From Caenorhabditis elegans (taxonomy: Eukaryota; Nematoda; Chromadorea; Rhabditida; Rhabditidae): a stretch of DNA of 64,000 bases. The translations under genes were made by a program, and so were the position numbers. Below the pieces are notes generated by a model. It saw nothing but the letters and a program-made list of their open reading frames with translations, ran no database searches and was not told the origin of the DNA. Location of the stretch: the NCBI RefSeq assembly GCF_000002985.6, contig NC_003280.10, positions 62,001 to 126,000 on the forward strand, written 5' to 3'. This document shows positions 22,849 to 33,277 of the stretch, piece by piece (the stretch's first letter is position 1; every line of letters begins with the position of its first letter).

Positions 22849-25758
22849 ATGATGCGGCGTAGCTCCATTCTGTTCTACCTAGCAGGTATACCTACAAACA
22901 ATTCATTTCAAAAAAAAAACCAAAATAAACCTTAAACGAAAAATCGAAATGTTATAATAATTTTGTTTGCATACTCTATTAGATCAATATACAATTCGGT
23001 CTCTTGGAAATATTTTGATAATAATCTCACTAATATGACTGAGTATGACTGAGTTTAAGACAACAATCCCACAAGGGATAGATCACCTTTAATCAAAAAA
23101 TAAACGGTGAACCACGATTACTTCTCCAATTACAATATTTCAGTTCTCTCCGAATCCACGTGGAGCTCATTTCCCGGTGGAAACTGCATCGAGCCGTGCA
23201 TAGCCGAGATGCAGCAGGTTGGTTAAGTTTTTCAAATCATTTGTGTGTGTTTGCTTCACGGTTTTTCTGGGTTTCATTTCCAATCACTCAATTTCCCCAC
23301 CACCACTTTCAAAGTACTAACTTATCACTTGCACTTTGCCATGTGTCGTGTTGCCTTTTCCAGTCACTCGAAGCAACTCCACTGCTGCAGAGCGAACAAC
23401 TTGGCCAATTGAGCCTGAGCTCCCTGGTATCAACCTCGTCTAACAAGGAGCTGACCGAAAGGAGTTTTTACGATATTTGCCAGTAAGTTTTTTTTCTTTG
23501 GAAAAGTAAAAACAATTCTCAAGAAACACAATTTCTTTCTTTTTTGTCCTTACAACAAGTACCTTCTTGACACGCACCTCTTACTTCCAGAGCCTACACA
23601 CGTGTCGATTTGTGTCTTCACTCATGCGAAAAGGTGTCGCAACACTCGGCCAGCATTCGGAAAACCTATGCGGGCATACGATTCATCTGTGTGGAGCATC
23701 GAGACGGTGAGACGACTGGGAGTTTGAAGAAGTTAGAAAACGGGGGAAGGGGGTCTCCTGGGTGAATCAGAGACGTCATTGTTTAGGGGTTAAAAGACTA
23801 CTGAATAATTGACAAATGAGCCTAAGAGGAAGATTGGAAAGTGTGAGAAAAAGAGTAAGAAGTAATGGGAAAAGATTAAATCGGGGGAGTCAGCTTCTCG
23901 AAGAGAGGCTATATTTCTCTGTGGCCATTCGAACTTTTGCCTACTGTAAATTAGTAAAAATAGAAGAGAGAAAATATTTCTCACTGTAGGTTTAGGCGTC
24001 TTTTAAGACCCTTCTCGTAATCTGAGAATAACAACTGTTAACATTAGAGGATAATTTCCGATTAGTCGGTTAGATTGACTAGAAAATAAGTCAATGTATA
24101 GATTAAATCAATTTTGCCCCAGACCCCCAACATGTTTCAAAAATACTTTAAAACACTGGTCTAAAAAAGCAAAACCTTACACACATGTTGTAATGCGTGA
24201 AATACAGTCAGAGTATTTAACGGGTTTTCATTTCATCATCAGAATGTCACAAGTACTCTTCTAGCCCGCAACATGTGCCCCACAAAATATCCCCTCTAGG
24301 GATTTCGTGATATCCTGACACTTTGATTTACTAACACCCTTTATACGCACAGCTACCAAATGCCCAAAGCTTAGAGACACCAGCGACAGGTTCTGCAGTA
24401 GTTTAGGAGGGAGAATATACGGAGGATAGAAGCACACACGAATGTCAAGGCTAATAAATCTCGTAGCGGTGTTTGTGGAGATTGAATGGAAGGGCACATA
24501 CGAGAAAAGGAGACTCGTCAATTTGGTAAATGGGCTCCCCGTAGGGCTTCATAAGGCAAAAAGGGGGGGGGGTGTGGTTCAAAGGCACATACACACAAAT
24601 GACAATAATATTTCAGAATTCTTCCGATCTCTTCCATGCCTTGCCGAGTAAGTTACCAAGTGCATATATCATTCACATATTACATTTCAAGTTGAAAATG
24701 TATAGATCTCATTGGTAAATCAATTTTGATCGACGTCGAAGTACGTCCAATCGATGCAGGTGTCCCCAGCTTTGACATACTTTGATGTCGATTGGACTGA
24801 CTTCGACGTCGATCAGAATCGATTTAACAGAGTCTTGTTTAGGCTAAGGGGTCAAGTGCAGCATGACCGAAATTTGCTTGGGGCGGGGGGAGGGGCGTCC
24901 CCATAACGGCCCTATTTTTCCCAAGCATGAATATTTGAATACAGATTTCCATTTAAAAAATTAATTTGAAAAATGTGACGTAATAATGGTACACATGTAC
25001 CGACTATTCTGAATCGAGTTAAGTAAACTGACAATACTTTAATATAAAAAAAGTAATGTAGACATTTTTTGGTTTCCTGTAGTGTCTAGTTTTATTAGCA
25101 CGGGAATACCTGCACCCTGGCTATGCTTACTTTCACGTGAAAAATTCTAAAGTTGTCGTACAATTAGCTTCCCGCTTTTTTTGAGCAAAGTAAGTAAGTA
25201 TACCAATTGAACGAAAAACGAACTGCCTAATATCATCCAGGTCTTTCAGCATTTCTATTTTCTAGACACGAAAAGATTGCCCTCCAACAGTGCCGACCTC
25301 AGATCAATGATTCTCTAGCCGCAAGCAATCGATTTTCGGTCACAGTACTACGGAAGGAGCATCACAACCTGAGATCTCATTTCGAGATGCTCTGCAAGTA
25401 AGAAACTAGCCAATCCTTCAATACAAACTTAAATTTCTCTTTCAGAAAACTTGGCTCCATGATTGAATGTGTGGAGCCCGTAACACGAGCAGGCTGTGGA
25501 GATCAAGCGGCAAAGATGATGCTTCGATTCATCACTGTCGGATTTTCGAGTTTCGAGCAGCTCTATTCTCAACTGGGTATCTCCGATCAATTGCCCGCGG
25601 CTTGCAAGTCGCTGCTCTCACTTCAAAAACGCACGGTGCTCCCCGAGCGTCGCCATTATGTCCTCCCGCAGGCTTCTTCGGAGTACAGTGTCTTCAGTTC
25701 CACGTCTTCGACTCCGCATATTCCAATAATACTTTTCTCGTATCTCATCCTTTTTTGA
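22849..25758 (+). CDS. Secreted Cys-rich CPG4-like protein, probable GPI anchor
   Basis: Exons 22849-22885, 23144-23217, 23364-23482, 23591-23706, 24617-24647, 25266-25397 and 25446-25758 join in frame to 273 residues. A short signal peptide (MMRRSSILFYLAVLS) is split over exons 1-2. The body carries spaced cysteines in the pattern CIEPC, DICQ, LCLHSC, FICVE, LPCLAE, QQC, LCKKL, IECVEP, GCG and ACK, which I recognise as the chondroitin proteoglycan 4 (CPG4)-type domain of nematodes. The C-terminus is a hydrophobic stretch (HIPIILFSYLILF) after a Ser-rich spacer, as expected for GPI attachment. Members are cell-surface or matrix proteins; no enzyme activity is known. Intron 4 (23,707-24,616) and intron 5 (24,648-25,265) are long; intron 5 holds a foldback at 24,716-24,842. 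AATAAA is at 25,780. Confidence 0.75.
24716..24842. repeat. Foldback element in CPG4-like intron 5
   Basis: Left arm about 24,716-24,757 and right arm about 24,797-24,842 are reverse complements sharing GATCGACGTCGAAGT and CCAATCGA, with about 40 bases between. The central motif GACGTC is itself palindromic. A G-rich stretch (GGGGCGGGGGGAGGGG) follows at about 24,880. Confidence 0.7.
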
Positions 25759-25863
25759 AATCTCGCCTCATGATTTATAAATAAAACGGGTAAACTAATT
25801 ATCATGAAACTTATATTTTCAACAATTAAAACTATAATAAATACAAACAATGAAAAGATCACT

Positions 25864-25974
25864 TCAGCAACTGAAATGAAAATAATTCTTGTGAGCCTTT
25901 TTCTATGTTTGAAAAAGCATGGCAACGAGCTAACGTCCTGCACTGACTTTGTAGAAACGGGGAAATACTTCGTT
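25864..25974 (-). pseudogene. Degenerate duplicate of the MCAT terminal exon
   Basis: This stretch matches the real last exon of MCAT (26,748-26,638) almost end to end, including the codons after the acceptor and the final TTGCTGA. Two in-frame TAG codons interrupt it (at 25,932-25,930 and 25,905-25,903, replacing Gln and Ser codons), and the acceptor AG has become TG. It therefore cannot serve as an alternative last exon. Confidence 0.85.
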
Positions 25975-25975
25975 C

Positions 25976-26505
25976 AAAAACTATTAAAAAGTGGCAAAAA
26001 TGGCAAAAAAGTGGCAAAAAATAGCATTTTTGAAACTTCTCTAAAATGGTTCATTTTTTAGCTAGAGGACTCAAAATTGATCTCCAAACCCTAAAAAATT
26101 GCCTTTTTTCATGGTAATATATGGTTTCAAACATTTTTAGAAAAATTATTTTTTTGCCCAAAAAAAAAGGACAGTCATTATGTGATGGCTGAAAAATCAA
26201 AATGGGCAAAAATAAAAAGTTGTTTATTTTTGTAGGGAACGGGTAATTCATACATGTTTAATCCAAAAAATCTAAGTTTAACCCATCAAAAACTATTAAA
26301 AGTGGCAAAAAATAACATTTTTGAAACTTCTCTAAAATGGTTCATTTTTTAGCTAGAGGACTCAAAATTGATCTCCGAACCCTTAAAAATGGCCCTTTTT
26401 CAATTTAATATAATTTCAAACATTTTTAGAATTTTTTTGCCCCCCAAAAAAAAGGACAGATGGCTGAAAAAAGAATTGGGCAAAAATAAAAAGTTGTTTG
26501 TTGAA
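25976..26505. repeat. Two tandem copies of a ~220 bp unit between the MCAT exon copies
   Basis: Copy 1 (about 25,976-26,240) and copy 2 (about 26,286-26,505) share AAACTATTAAAA, CTTCTCTAAAATGG, GCTAGAGGACTCAAAATTGA and GGACAG...GGGCAAAAATAAAAAGTTGT in the same order and orientation. The order of blocks is exon-copy, unit, unit, exon, which is not a simple tandem duplication. Confidence 0.75.
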
Positions 26506-26637
26506 TGATTTTAGAATAAAACGGGCACTCATTATCCTGAAATTTATATTTTCAACAATTGAAACTATAATAAATATAAGGCTAACATAATATATAAGGC
26601 TAACATAAATATAACACAAACAATGAAAAAAATCAAT

Positions 26638-29519
26638 TCAGCAACTGAAATGTGAATAATTCTTGTGAGCCTTTTTCGATGTTTGAAAAAGCATCGCACC
26701 GAGCTGACGTCCTGCACCGACTTCGTAGAAGCGGGGGAATGCTTCGTTCTGAAATTTTTTAATGTGAAAAATCCAAATTCTTCACCATATTTGAGTCAGC
26801 GCGCAAGAAAATGTGTTTTGGGGCGTTGAAGTTACAGTACCACGAAAAATTTGAAATTTACCTGATGTTTTCTGAACAGCGATTGTTGAATCTGTTCCCA
26901 TCGAACCGGTGAATTGATTTGTTTGGCGACAGCTCCACGAACGTCTCCCTTCTTCGATGACATCACTTTTCCACTATAATTTGACCAGACATTGCACACC
27001 GGACGATGAATCTCCACGTTTTGGAAAGCTTTTGCCACCTGAAAACACAAACATGAGGAAAGCTTATAAAAACAACTTTATCGGAAAATACAGGTTCTGT
27101 TTAATATTTTTCTGTTAACCAGCCATGAACCGTACCTCCGGCGCAGCCCCGACTTCTGGGGATGAGAACTATTTTTTCTTGAACTACAGTACTTCTACCG
27201 TACCACTATGAAAAGTTATTAATTTTTGAAAATAGCAAAGAAGCACACACCTGTTCGACGGCAGACTCCATTTGTCGTGTATGAAAAGCTGCCGAAACTG
27301 CAAGTCTCTTCATCACTTGAATATTGTATTTCTCTTGATTTTCTTCCAAATATTTTAGGCACGTTTCTGATCCGCCAATTACTCGGACACCGCAATACAG
27401 ATAGTTGGCAACTTCACATACAACAAGCTCTCGGTTTTCACTGGAAATTTGAACAATCAGGGTTTGGGTGGCCGTTCGGCAGGTTTTTTTGTTGAAATAT
27501 CCGGCAAATCGGTAAATTGCCGGTTTGCCGTAAATTTTAAATTCCGGCAATTTGCCGGTTTGCTGGAAATTTTCGGCGATTGCCGATTTGCCGGAAATGT
27601 GCAATTCCGGCAATTTGCCGGAGTGCCGATTTGCGGGAAATTTTCAATTCAGGAAATTTGCCGATTTAGTTTATTTTCAAGTAAATTTATTTTTTCGCAT
27701 CAAAGTTAATTTATTTTCGATAAAAGTAGTTTCAAATGTTGGAAAATAGTTTTCTGAAAATTTTCAATTTTTATGATTTCCGTCGGGTTTTTTGTACTCT
27801 TCCTGCAAAAACCGCAGGTTTTTTTTGAAAATTTTTGTGAGAAAAAACCTACGCCGCCACTTTTCTGGCATCTGCCATTGCCTTATCCAATTTCGATGCA
27901 GCTTTTACTCGAATCGTAACCATTCCACTCTTCACCAGTTTCGCGCATTCTGACATTGCTTCGGCTCTGGTTTTCACGATCTTGATAGCTGGAAAAGTCT
28001 AATTTTAGAAGAATTGAAGAAACACAAAAACCAAATTACCATCTGAAAAGCTCAAAACTTTCCCGGCAACAAGTGACGCATATTCTCCGACTGAAAATCC
28101 AGCTGTATCAGTCAGGTTTTCTTCGATTGACGGATCTGATGCTTTTAAAGCTTCAAACGCTGCTATTGATGACGTTACGATGGCCGGTTGGCAGTAAAGT
28201 GTTTGTTCAAGTCTGCAATTTTTTTAAATTTTTTCAGACAATATTATGAACAGGGGTGGGCGGCAAACGATTTTTCCGGCAAATCGGCAAATTGCCGGAA
28301 TTGAAAAATTTCGGCAAATCGGCAAATTGCCAAATTTGTCGACAACCACATTGCCGAACGGCAATTGTCACCCACTCCTGATTTTGAAAATATGCTTGGC
28401 GATTCCAGAAGCATTAATAGTACTGTTTGAAAATCGAAAATTAGATAATATCGGGCAAAAAACGTATTTTTGCCGGTATTTTTTCACCATGAGCACAATT
28501 TGATAAAGATTTCTAATTTTTTCAGAGAATAATATTTATTACTTCTGTTTGGGACCATCTTGACAAACTTTGAGCATGTCATATCCTAGAACTTCGGATG
28601 CTTCATCGAAAACTCGCCGTGCCGCTGGAATATCCATCACCTGTAGAAATAAAAAATTGAACAATTGCGCCGAACATTATTACTTTAACACCTTTTGACC
28701 CATTCCAACAAATTGTGCTCCTTGTCCCGGAAATAATAGAACGACGTGCTCTTCGATGGGTAATTGACTGAAATCAATAGCTCCAGAGTCTTTCTTCTTG
28801 CGCGTTCCGTATCTTGAAAAATCAAAATTAACCGATATATGGGCTGACAAAGCTTATGGTGCATCGATCTCAACGATCTGATTCTTAGTACTCTCAAGAC
28901 GGAAAATAAGTGATGGAACGTGATTTTATTCGGAAATACAGCGAAAACGATCGTAGAGTTGATTTTCTATAAAAATTTGAATTTTTGAAAAAAATTTTTT
29001 TTTGAAATTTTGAAAACAAAAACTCCGAACTTCAGAAATTTTCAAAAAAGAAAAATTTAATTGCCTATTTTATCCGTACCAGGCTCATCGGTATTTCGAT
29101 CTTAAATTATTTTTAATGAAAAAAATTCAAAAACCAAAAATGTACATTTTTGGCCACATTTTTAATAATTTCCGGTTATTTTTCGAAAATTTAAAAAAGA
29201 AAAACTATTTTTTGCATGATTTTTCCGAGAAAAAAATCAAATAATAAAATTTTAAATTTTTTCGAATTTCCTTCATTTCAAAATTTTCAAAAAAAAACCA
29301 AAATTACCGAATTTTATTCCTTTCCTTCATAATTTCACTTGACGTCTTTTCAATATGCTCACGAAGTTGCTCCTCTGGGTACGGTAGCCGTGTCGTTGGA
29401 TTAAGAATTACGTTGTGAACATCTGAAAATGTGACTCCTTCATCCAGAATCCCACCTCCTGGAGGTTTTCTTCGAATAAGTCGTGTGGAGCAACGAGCTA
29501 TGTTAAATGGAGTCAGCAT
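26638..29519 (-). CDS. Mitochondrial malonyl-CoA:ACP transacylase (MCAT)
   Basis: Exons 29519-29308, 28812-28692, 28640-28543, 28212-28040, 27988-27853, 27440-27251, 27038-26862 and 26748-26638 join in frame to 405 residues. The enzyme moves malonyl from CoA to acyl carrier protein in mitochondrial type II fatty acid synthesis. Landmarks: LLFPGQGAQFVGMG, the nucleophile S184 in GFSVGEYASL (Phe instead of His before the Ser, as in animal MCAT), H300 in AFHTRQME, and the C-terminal EVGAGRQLGAML. The N-terminus is basic (ARCSTRLIRRKPP), fitting a mitochondrial targeting peptide. TTTTTTCAG lies directly against the start ATG, a clear SL trans-splice acceptor. Introns 3 and 5 contain GGCAAATTGCC repeats. 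The terminal exon has a broken duplicate downstream at 25,974-25,864. Confidence 0.93.
27484..27668. repeat. GGCAAATTGCCGG repeat array in MCAT intron 5
   Basis: Imperfect direct repeats of AATTCCGGCAATTTGCCGGT occur four to five times without clear terminal inverted repeats. It sits between MCAT exons 27988-27853 and 27440-27251. Confidence 0.7.
28250..28381. repeat. GGGTGGGC/GGCAAATTGCC element in MCAT intron 3
   Basis: It opens with CAGGGGTGGGCGGCAAAC and closes with GGCAATTGTCACCCACTCCTG, the inverted terminal pair of the GGGTGGGC subfamily. The interior is ATCGGCAAATTGCC repeats. Confidence 0.75.
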
Positions 29520-29639
29520 CTGAAAAAATTGTTTTTTTTGAAAATTAAAACATTTTTGTTTTTTCTTATATACTTGAATACAGTTGTGACGTAATTTTTC
29601 TACACTTTTTAATTTTCCGACACTACTTGAATAACCCCA

Positions 29640-29937
29640 TAAGGTGGAGTTCCGAAATCTGACACTTTGCTTTTTTAGACTACCGAAACTAGACCACCGA
29701 GTGCCGAAACTACCCAAAAATTTTCATACTGCCGATAGACTACCGAGACTACCGATTAGACGGACATTTTAGACTACCGAAAAACTACCGAAACTAATAA
29801 GACTTTTTGAAAATTTCACAAAAAAGAAGTTATGGCGGTTCAAAGTTCTGGAAAAAATGTTGATTTTCAACTGGAATCAAAAACTTGGGTCTAAAAAAGC
29901 AAAATCTGAGATTTCGGTACTGCACTTTGAGGCTTTG
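29640..29937. repeat. Inverted-repeat element with internal GACTACCGAAACT units
   Basis: Ends of about 38 bases are reverse complements: GGTGGAGTTCCGAAATCTGA with CTTTGCTTTTTTAGA at the left, mirrored by TCTAAAAAAGCAAAATCTGA with ATTTCGGTACTGCAC at the right. Inside, ACTACCGA-type 10-13 base units repeat about eight times. It lies just upstream of the MCAT start. Confidence 0.75.
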
Positions 29938-30326
29938 TAAACATTTTTTTTCGATTTTCAAAAATATACCGTTTTTCAAACTTCAAAAATTTACTTACAT
30001 AAACATTAATTTCGATCCAAAAATTATAAGAATTTTGAATCATCAAAAAGTCTAAAAATTTTCAAAAAAATATTTGATTTTTTTCTAAAAATCGTCAATT
30101 TTTTGATGAGACTACCTGAAATCGCAAAAAAATAGAAAAAATGGAGAAAACCACAAAATTCAAAATTTAGAAAAAAAAGGGTATTTATTACTATTTACAT
30201 TTACAAAAATTACAGGCACATAATCATAACAAAATTCACAGAATCTTTGGGGGGAAAAGAGAAAATACATGAAAAAAATGGCAAAAAATGGGGAGAATGA
30301 ACAAATTTTTACAATAAAGTACACGT

Positions 30327-30437
30327 GGTGTCAGAGTGTCCCATCACGGTGTGATCTACAAAAATGCGGTGAGCGAGACGCAGAAATCCCGCATTTCTTG
30401 TACATCAACCCGTGATGGGATAACCCGACACCATGTG
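30327..30437. repeat. Palindromic repeat in the ADPGK 3' UTR
   Basis: TGTCAGAGTGTCCCATCACGG at the left faces CCCGTGATGGGATAACCCGACA at the right as inverted arms; the core includes AAAAATGCGG and CCCGCATTTCTTGTA. The related copy at 41,966-42,143 upstream of the collagen shares GTTTGATCT, AATGCGGGAA and CGCATTTCTTGTAGA. This is an abundant dispersed C. elegans palindromic family. Confidence 0.75.
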
Positions 30438-30442
30438 AAAGT

Positions 30443-33256
30443 CTACCAATGAGTGGGTCTATTCAAGCGATAAAATTGTGAATAAAGAAGTCCGGTAGCA
30501 GAAATTGCATCATCAATTCCGACGGTTTTTGATGGTAAACGGCATACAAGAACAGGTGTGAACACGAATAGAACATCTTCACGCATCCATGATGCTATTG
30601 GGCTGGAAACAGATTGATAAGGAAAAGGAACACAACTTTTTCCCCCATAACTACAGTAATCCTACCGTACTCCTACAGTACCCCTACATTACTATTACAG
30701 TAACCCGACCTACAATCAAAGAAAAGTGGGAAAAATTCCAGATTTTAGCAAAATTTGGTTTTTTTTTTGAAATTTTGACCCGAAACGTTTTGGGCAACTT
30801 TTTTGTGAAGTCTCATTATGAAATTAGGTGGTTTTGGACAAGTTTCAGTCTATTTACGCAAAATACCCACAAATTCTACTCTCAGTTTAATATTGATTTT
30901 TGATAACTTAAAAGCTTTTTTGGTGTTTTTTTTAATTCGGTGTTTTTCTCTCAATTGATTCCTCTTTTCACATACTTATGAGCTTCAAATTGATAATTCT
31001 TCTCAATCTTCTTATCCAACACAAAATTCGCCGGAGTTCTAATTTCCAGCAGCTCCGAATCCATCGTATTTGCTCCAATATTACATGACAATCGACCAGC
31101 GATTCTGGCTCCGGCAGCAAGGCCAGCAGCAAGATTAGACCAATCTGTTCCAGAAGATACCATAATGTGATACGTGAGACAATGGAAATGAATTCGAGAG
31201 AGCCGGTATCCAGTTTTCGACGCAATTTGTCCAGTGGGATCTCTTCCATATGTCTTCAAGAGCCAATGGAGCATCTCTACAACTTTGTGCACATGAACGG
31301 TTCCAGCTTGTACCGGATATTCTTCCATATGTGGTCCATTTGCAATATGTGACAGGAATGTGAGCTCTTGCTCATTAATACCAAGAGAATCTACGTATGG
31401 TAGGATCTTATTGATAACATCAGTTGAGAAAATCTCATCGGCCAAACTTCCAAGCTCCAAATGAATCGGAACTTTCGGCGGGATTTGAAGAAGATTTCGC
31501 TTGATAAGCCTCATCTTTTCCTGTCGCATTTCTTTACTTTGAAATTCGAGTAAATGAACACCGGTGATAACGACAAGATCTGGACGGAATTGAGCGATTG
31601 CTTTAAAGAACATTTCCATAACCACCATCGAACCACTGAAATGATCATGACTTGTAATGAAGCGACTGCTACTCGGTGCCACCCAATCTCCGAGAATCTC
31701 TCCTTGCTTATACTCAAGAATTACGTGCAGCTCGTCCTGAAAACCACACAATTATATTCATTTTTGCGCCGACTCTTTCACATACTTTCAAAATTCTTGT
31801 CGAATTCGTTCGTTTGACACTGGGATGAAGAAGTGCTTGACTACGCGGCCCAATTGGTCCAACCAAATAGACTTCAGTACTTGGGAAGTTTGCAGCAATT
31901 CTGTCTGCCATAAGCGCAGCGTTTCCTCCGATATGATGGTGGGATCGGGTGGATGCTTCAGATTCGGCAACGAGAAGGTTGAATTGATCTTCTGATGACA
32001 TGTATCTGAAACAAATATGATCTTATTGTTTGAAAAATTGAAAATCGAAAGTTCTTTTTTTTTGTAAAAGCTTCTCCTTTTTTTAAATTAAAATTGTCAT
32101 TTTTAGAAATCCAATTTTTTCCTCGTCTCTTCCATACACTTTTCTACATTTTTCACAGATTTTAAGATTCATAATTTCATTTTTTTTTACTTTTCGTCAA
32201 TTTTTTATATTTCCCTTTTTCGAAATTTAATTTTAAAAATGAAGATAAAATTTATTTTCCAACGTAATTATTTTCTATTTCACGAATCCAAGCTTTCGAA
32301 GAAATTCTACCTTTCGGCAGCGGCTCCTCTTTGGAAGAAATGTGCAAATGTTTGATGCAAATCTGCCAATGTTTCGAGTGTTTCCTGATCTTTTCCTTCT
32401 GAACACGTCGTGTTCAACGCATCGACCACACGAACTCCGCTAACAATCAGATCCACGTTGCAATTGAATCCTATAACTGCTTTTTTGAACATTGCTCCAG
32501 GCTTGACGATTGCTCGCTCCCATGATAAAAACATTGCCGTCTCAACTGAATACGACGAGAGACGATGTTGATCATTGTAGTAGCTGAAATATTCGATAAA
32601 TATTTACGAAAATTTTAATTTTTTTATTTAGAAAACCTAAAACAAAAAAAATTTAAACGAAATATTTACGTTAGAAGTAAATTTAAAAAAGTCAAATTCT
32701 TATGAAAAAAAAAATTGGATTTCAAATTATTTTAAAAATTGATTTTGACGTTCTTATTGATTTTTTTGGAAAAAAAGTTCGATTATTTGGTGATTTTTAG
32801 AAAAAAAATCAATTTGTTTAGAATGTGTAATTTTAAATTGTTGATTGATTTTTCGGGAAAACGTTTTTTAAAGTTAAACATTTGAGCTTTAGTCATTTTC
32901 TATTTTTATTTGGTGATTACTTGGAAAAGATTCAATTTCAAAAAAATCAAATCATTTTTTGAGGAAAGTTCAACTTTTCGGTGATTTTTATAGAAAAATA
33001 ATTGATTTGAATAAAAGTTAATTTTTTGTGATTTTCTTTTTAAAAAAATTTCTTTTTTGGAAAAAAGTTCAATTTTTAGTGATTTTTTTAAACCATTGAT
33101 TTTTCGTGAAAAAAATAGTTTTTTGTTTGATTTTTTGAGAAAAATTTGCAATAAAACAGACCTATACCAATATGGAACTATGAAGAATAACACTGAAAGA
33201 TGTAATAGTCGATGTTTATATGAAAATATTGACGGTACAAATGTTTCGGAAAACAT
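30443..33256 (-). CDS. ADP-dependent glucokinase (ADPGK)
   Basis: Exons 33256-33162, 32583-32311, 32005-31786, 31736-30976 and 30602-30443 join in frame to 502 residues (human ADPGK has 497). The enzyme phosphorylates glucose using ADP, usually at the ER. An N-terminal hydrophobic signal-anchor (about 18-30, LHLSVLFFIVPYW) is present. Family landmarks: VIGFNCNVDLIVSG, HHHIGGNAALMADRIA, VVITGVHLLEFQ, GINEQELTFLS and FTPVLVCRLPSKTVG. The last exon is easy to miss: the frame continues to a TGA at 30,951, but a strong AAGTATGTG donor at 30,975 leads to exon 30602-30443, which carries the conserved catalytic tail. There the usual TVGLGDAIS reads TVGIDDAIS, with D481 in the catalytic position. A TTTTTCAG acceptor 21 bases before the ATG suggests trans-splicing. 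Confidence 0.93.
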
Positions 33257-33277
33257 TTGTGTGGCAGTGCTGAATAC

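Larger units (their letters stand above)
29520..30442. other. Spacer between ADPGK and MCAT
   Basis: It holds the ADPGK 3' UTR with a palindromic repeat (30,327-30,437), an AATAAA for the minus strand near 30,183, AT-rich sequence and an inverted-repeat element at 29,640-29,937. A 137-codon minus-strand frame at 29,304-29,717 is MCAT exon 1 read upstream through its trans-splice site and is not a longer N-terminus. Confidence 0.6.

Noticed and set aside
27206-27613. 135-codon minus-strand frame extending MCAT exon 6 upstream
   Set aside because: The upstream part is the GGCAAATTGCC repeat translated; the acceptor at 27,441 defines the exon.
27484-28381. GGCAAATTGCC arrays considered as a CRISPR-like array
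   Set aside because: Units are adjacent and diverged with no unique spacers, and the host is a eukaryote.
29304-29717. Longer N-terminus for MCAT from an upstream ATG
   Set aside because: A TTTTTTCAG trans-splice acceptor sits against the ATG at 29,519, and the upstream part overlaps the repeat-rich outron.
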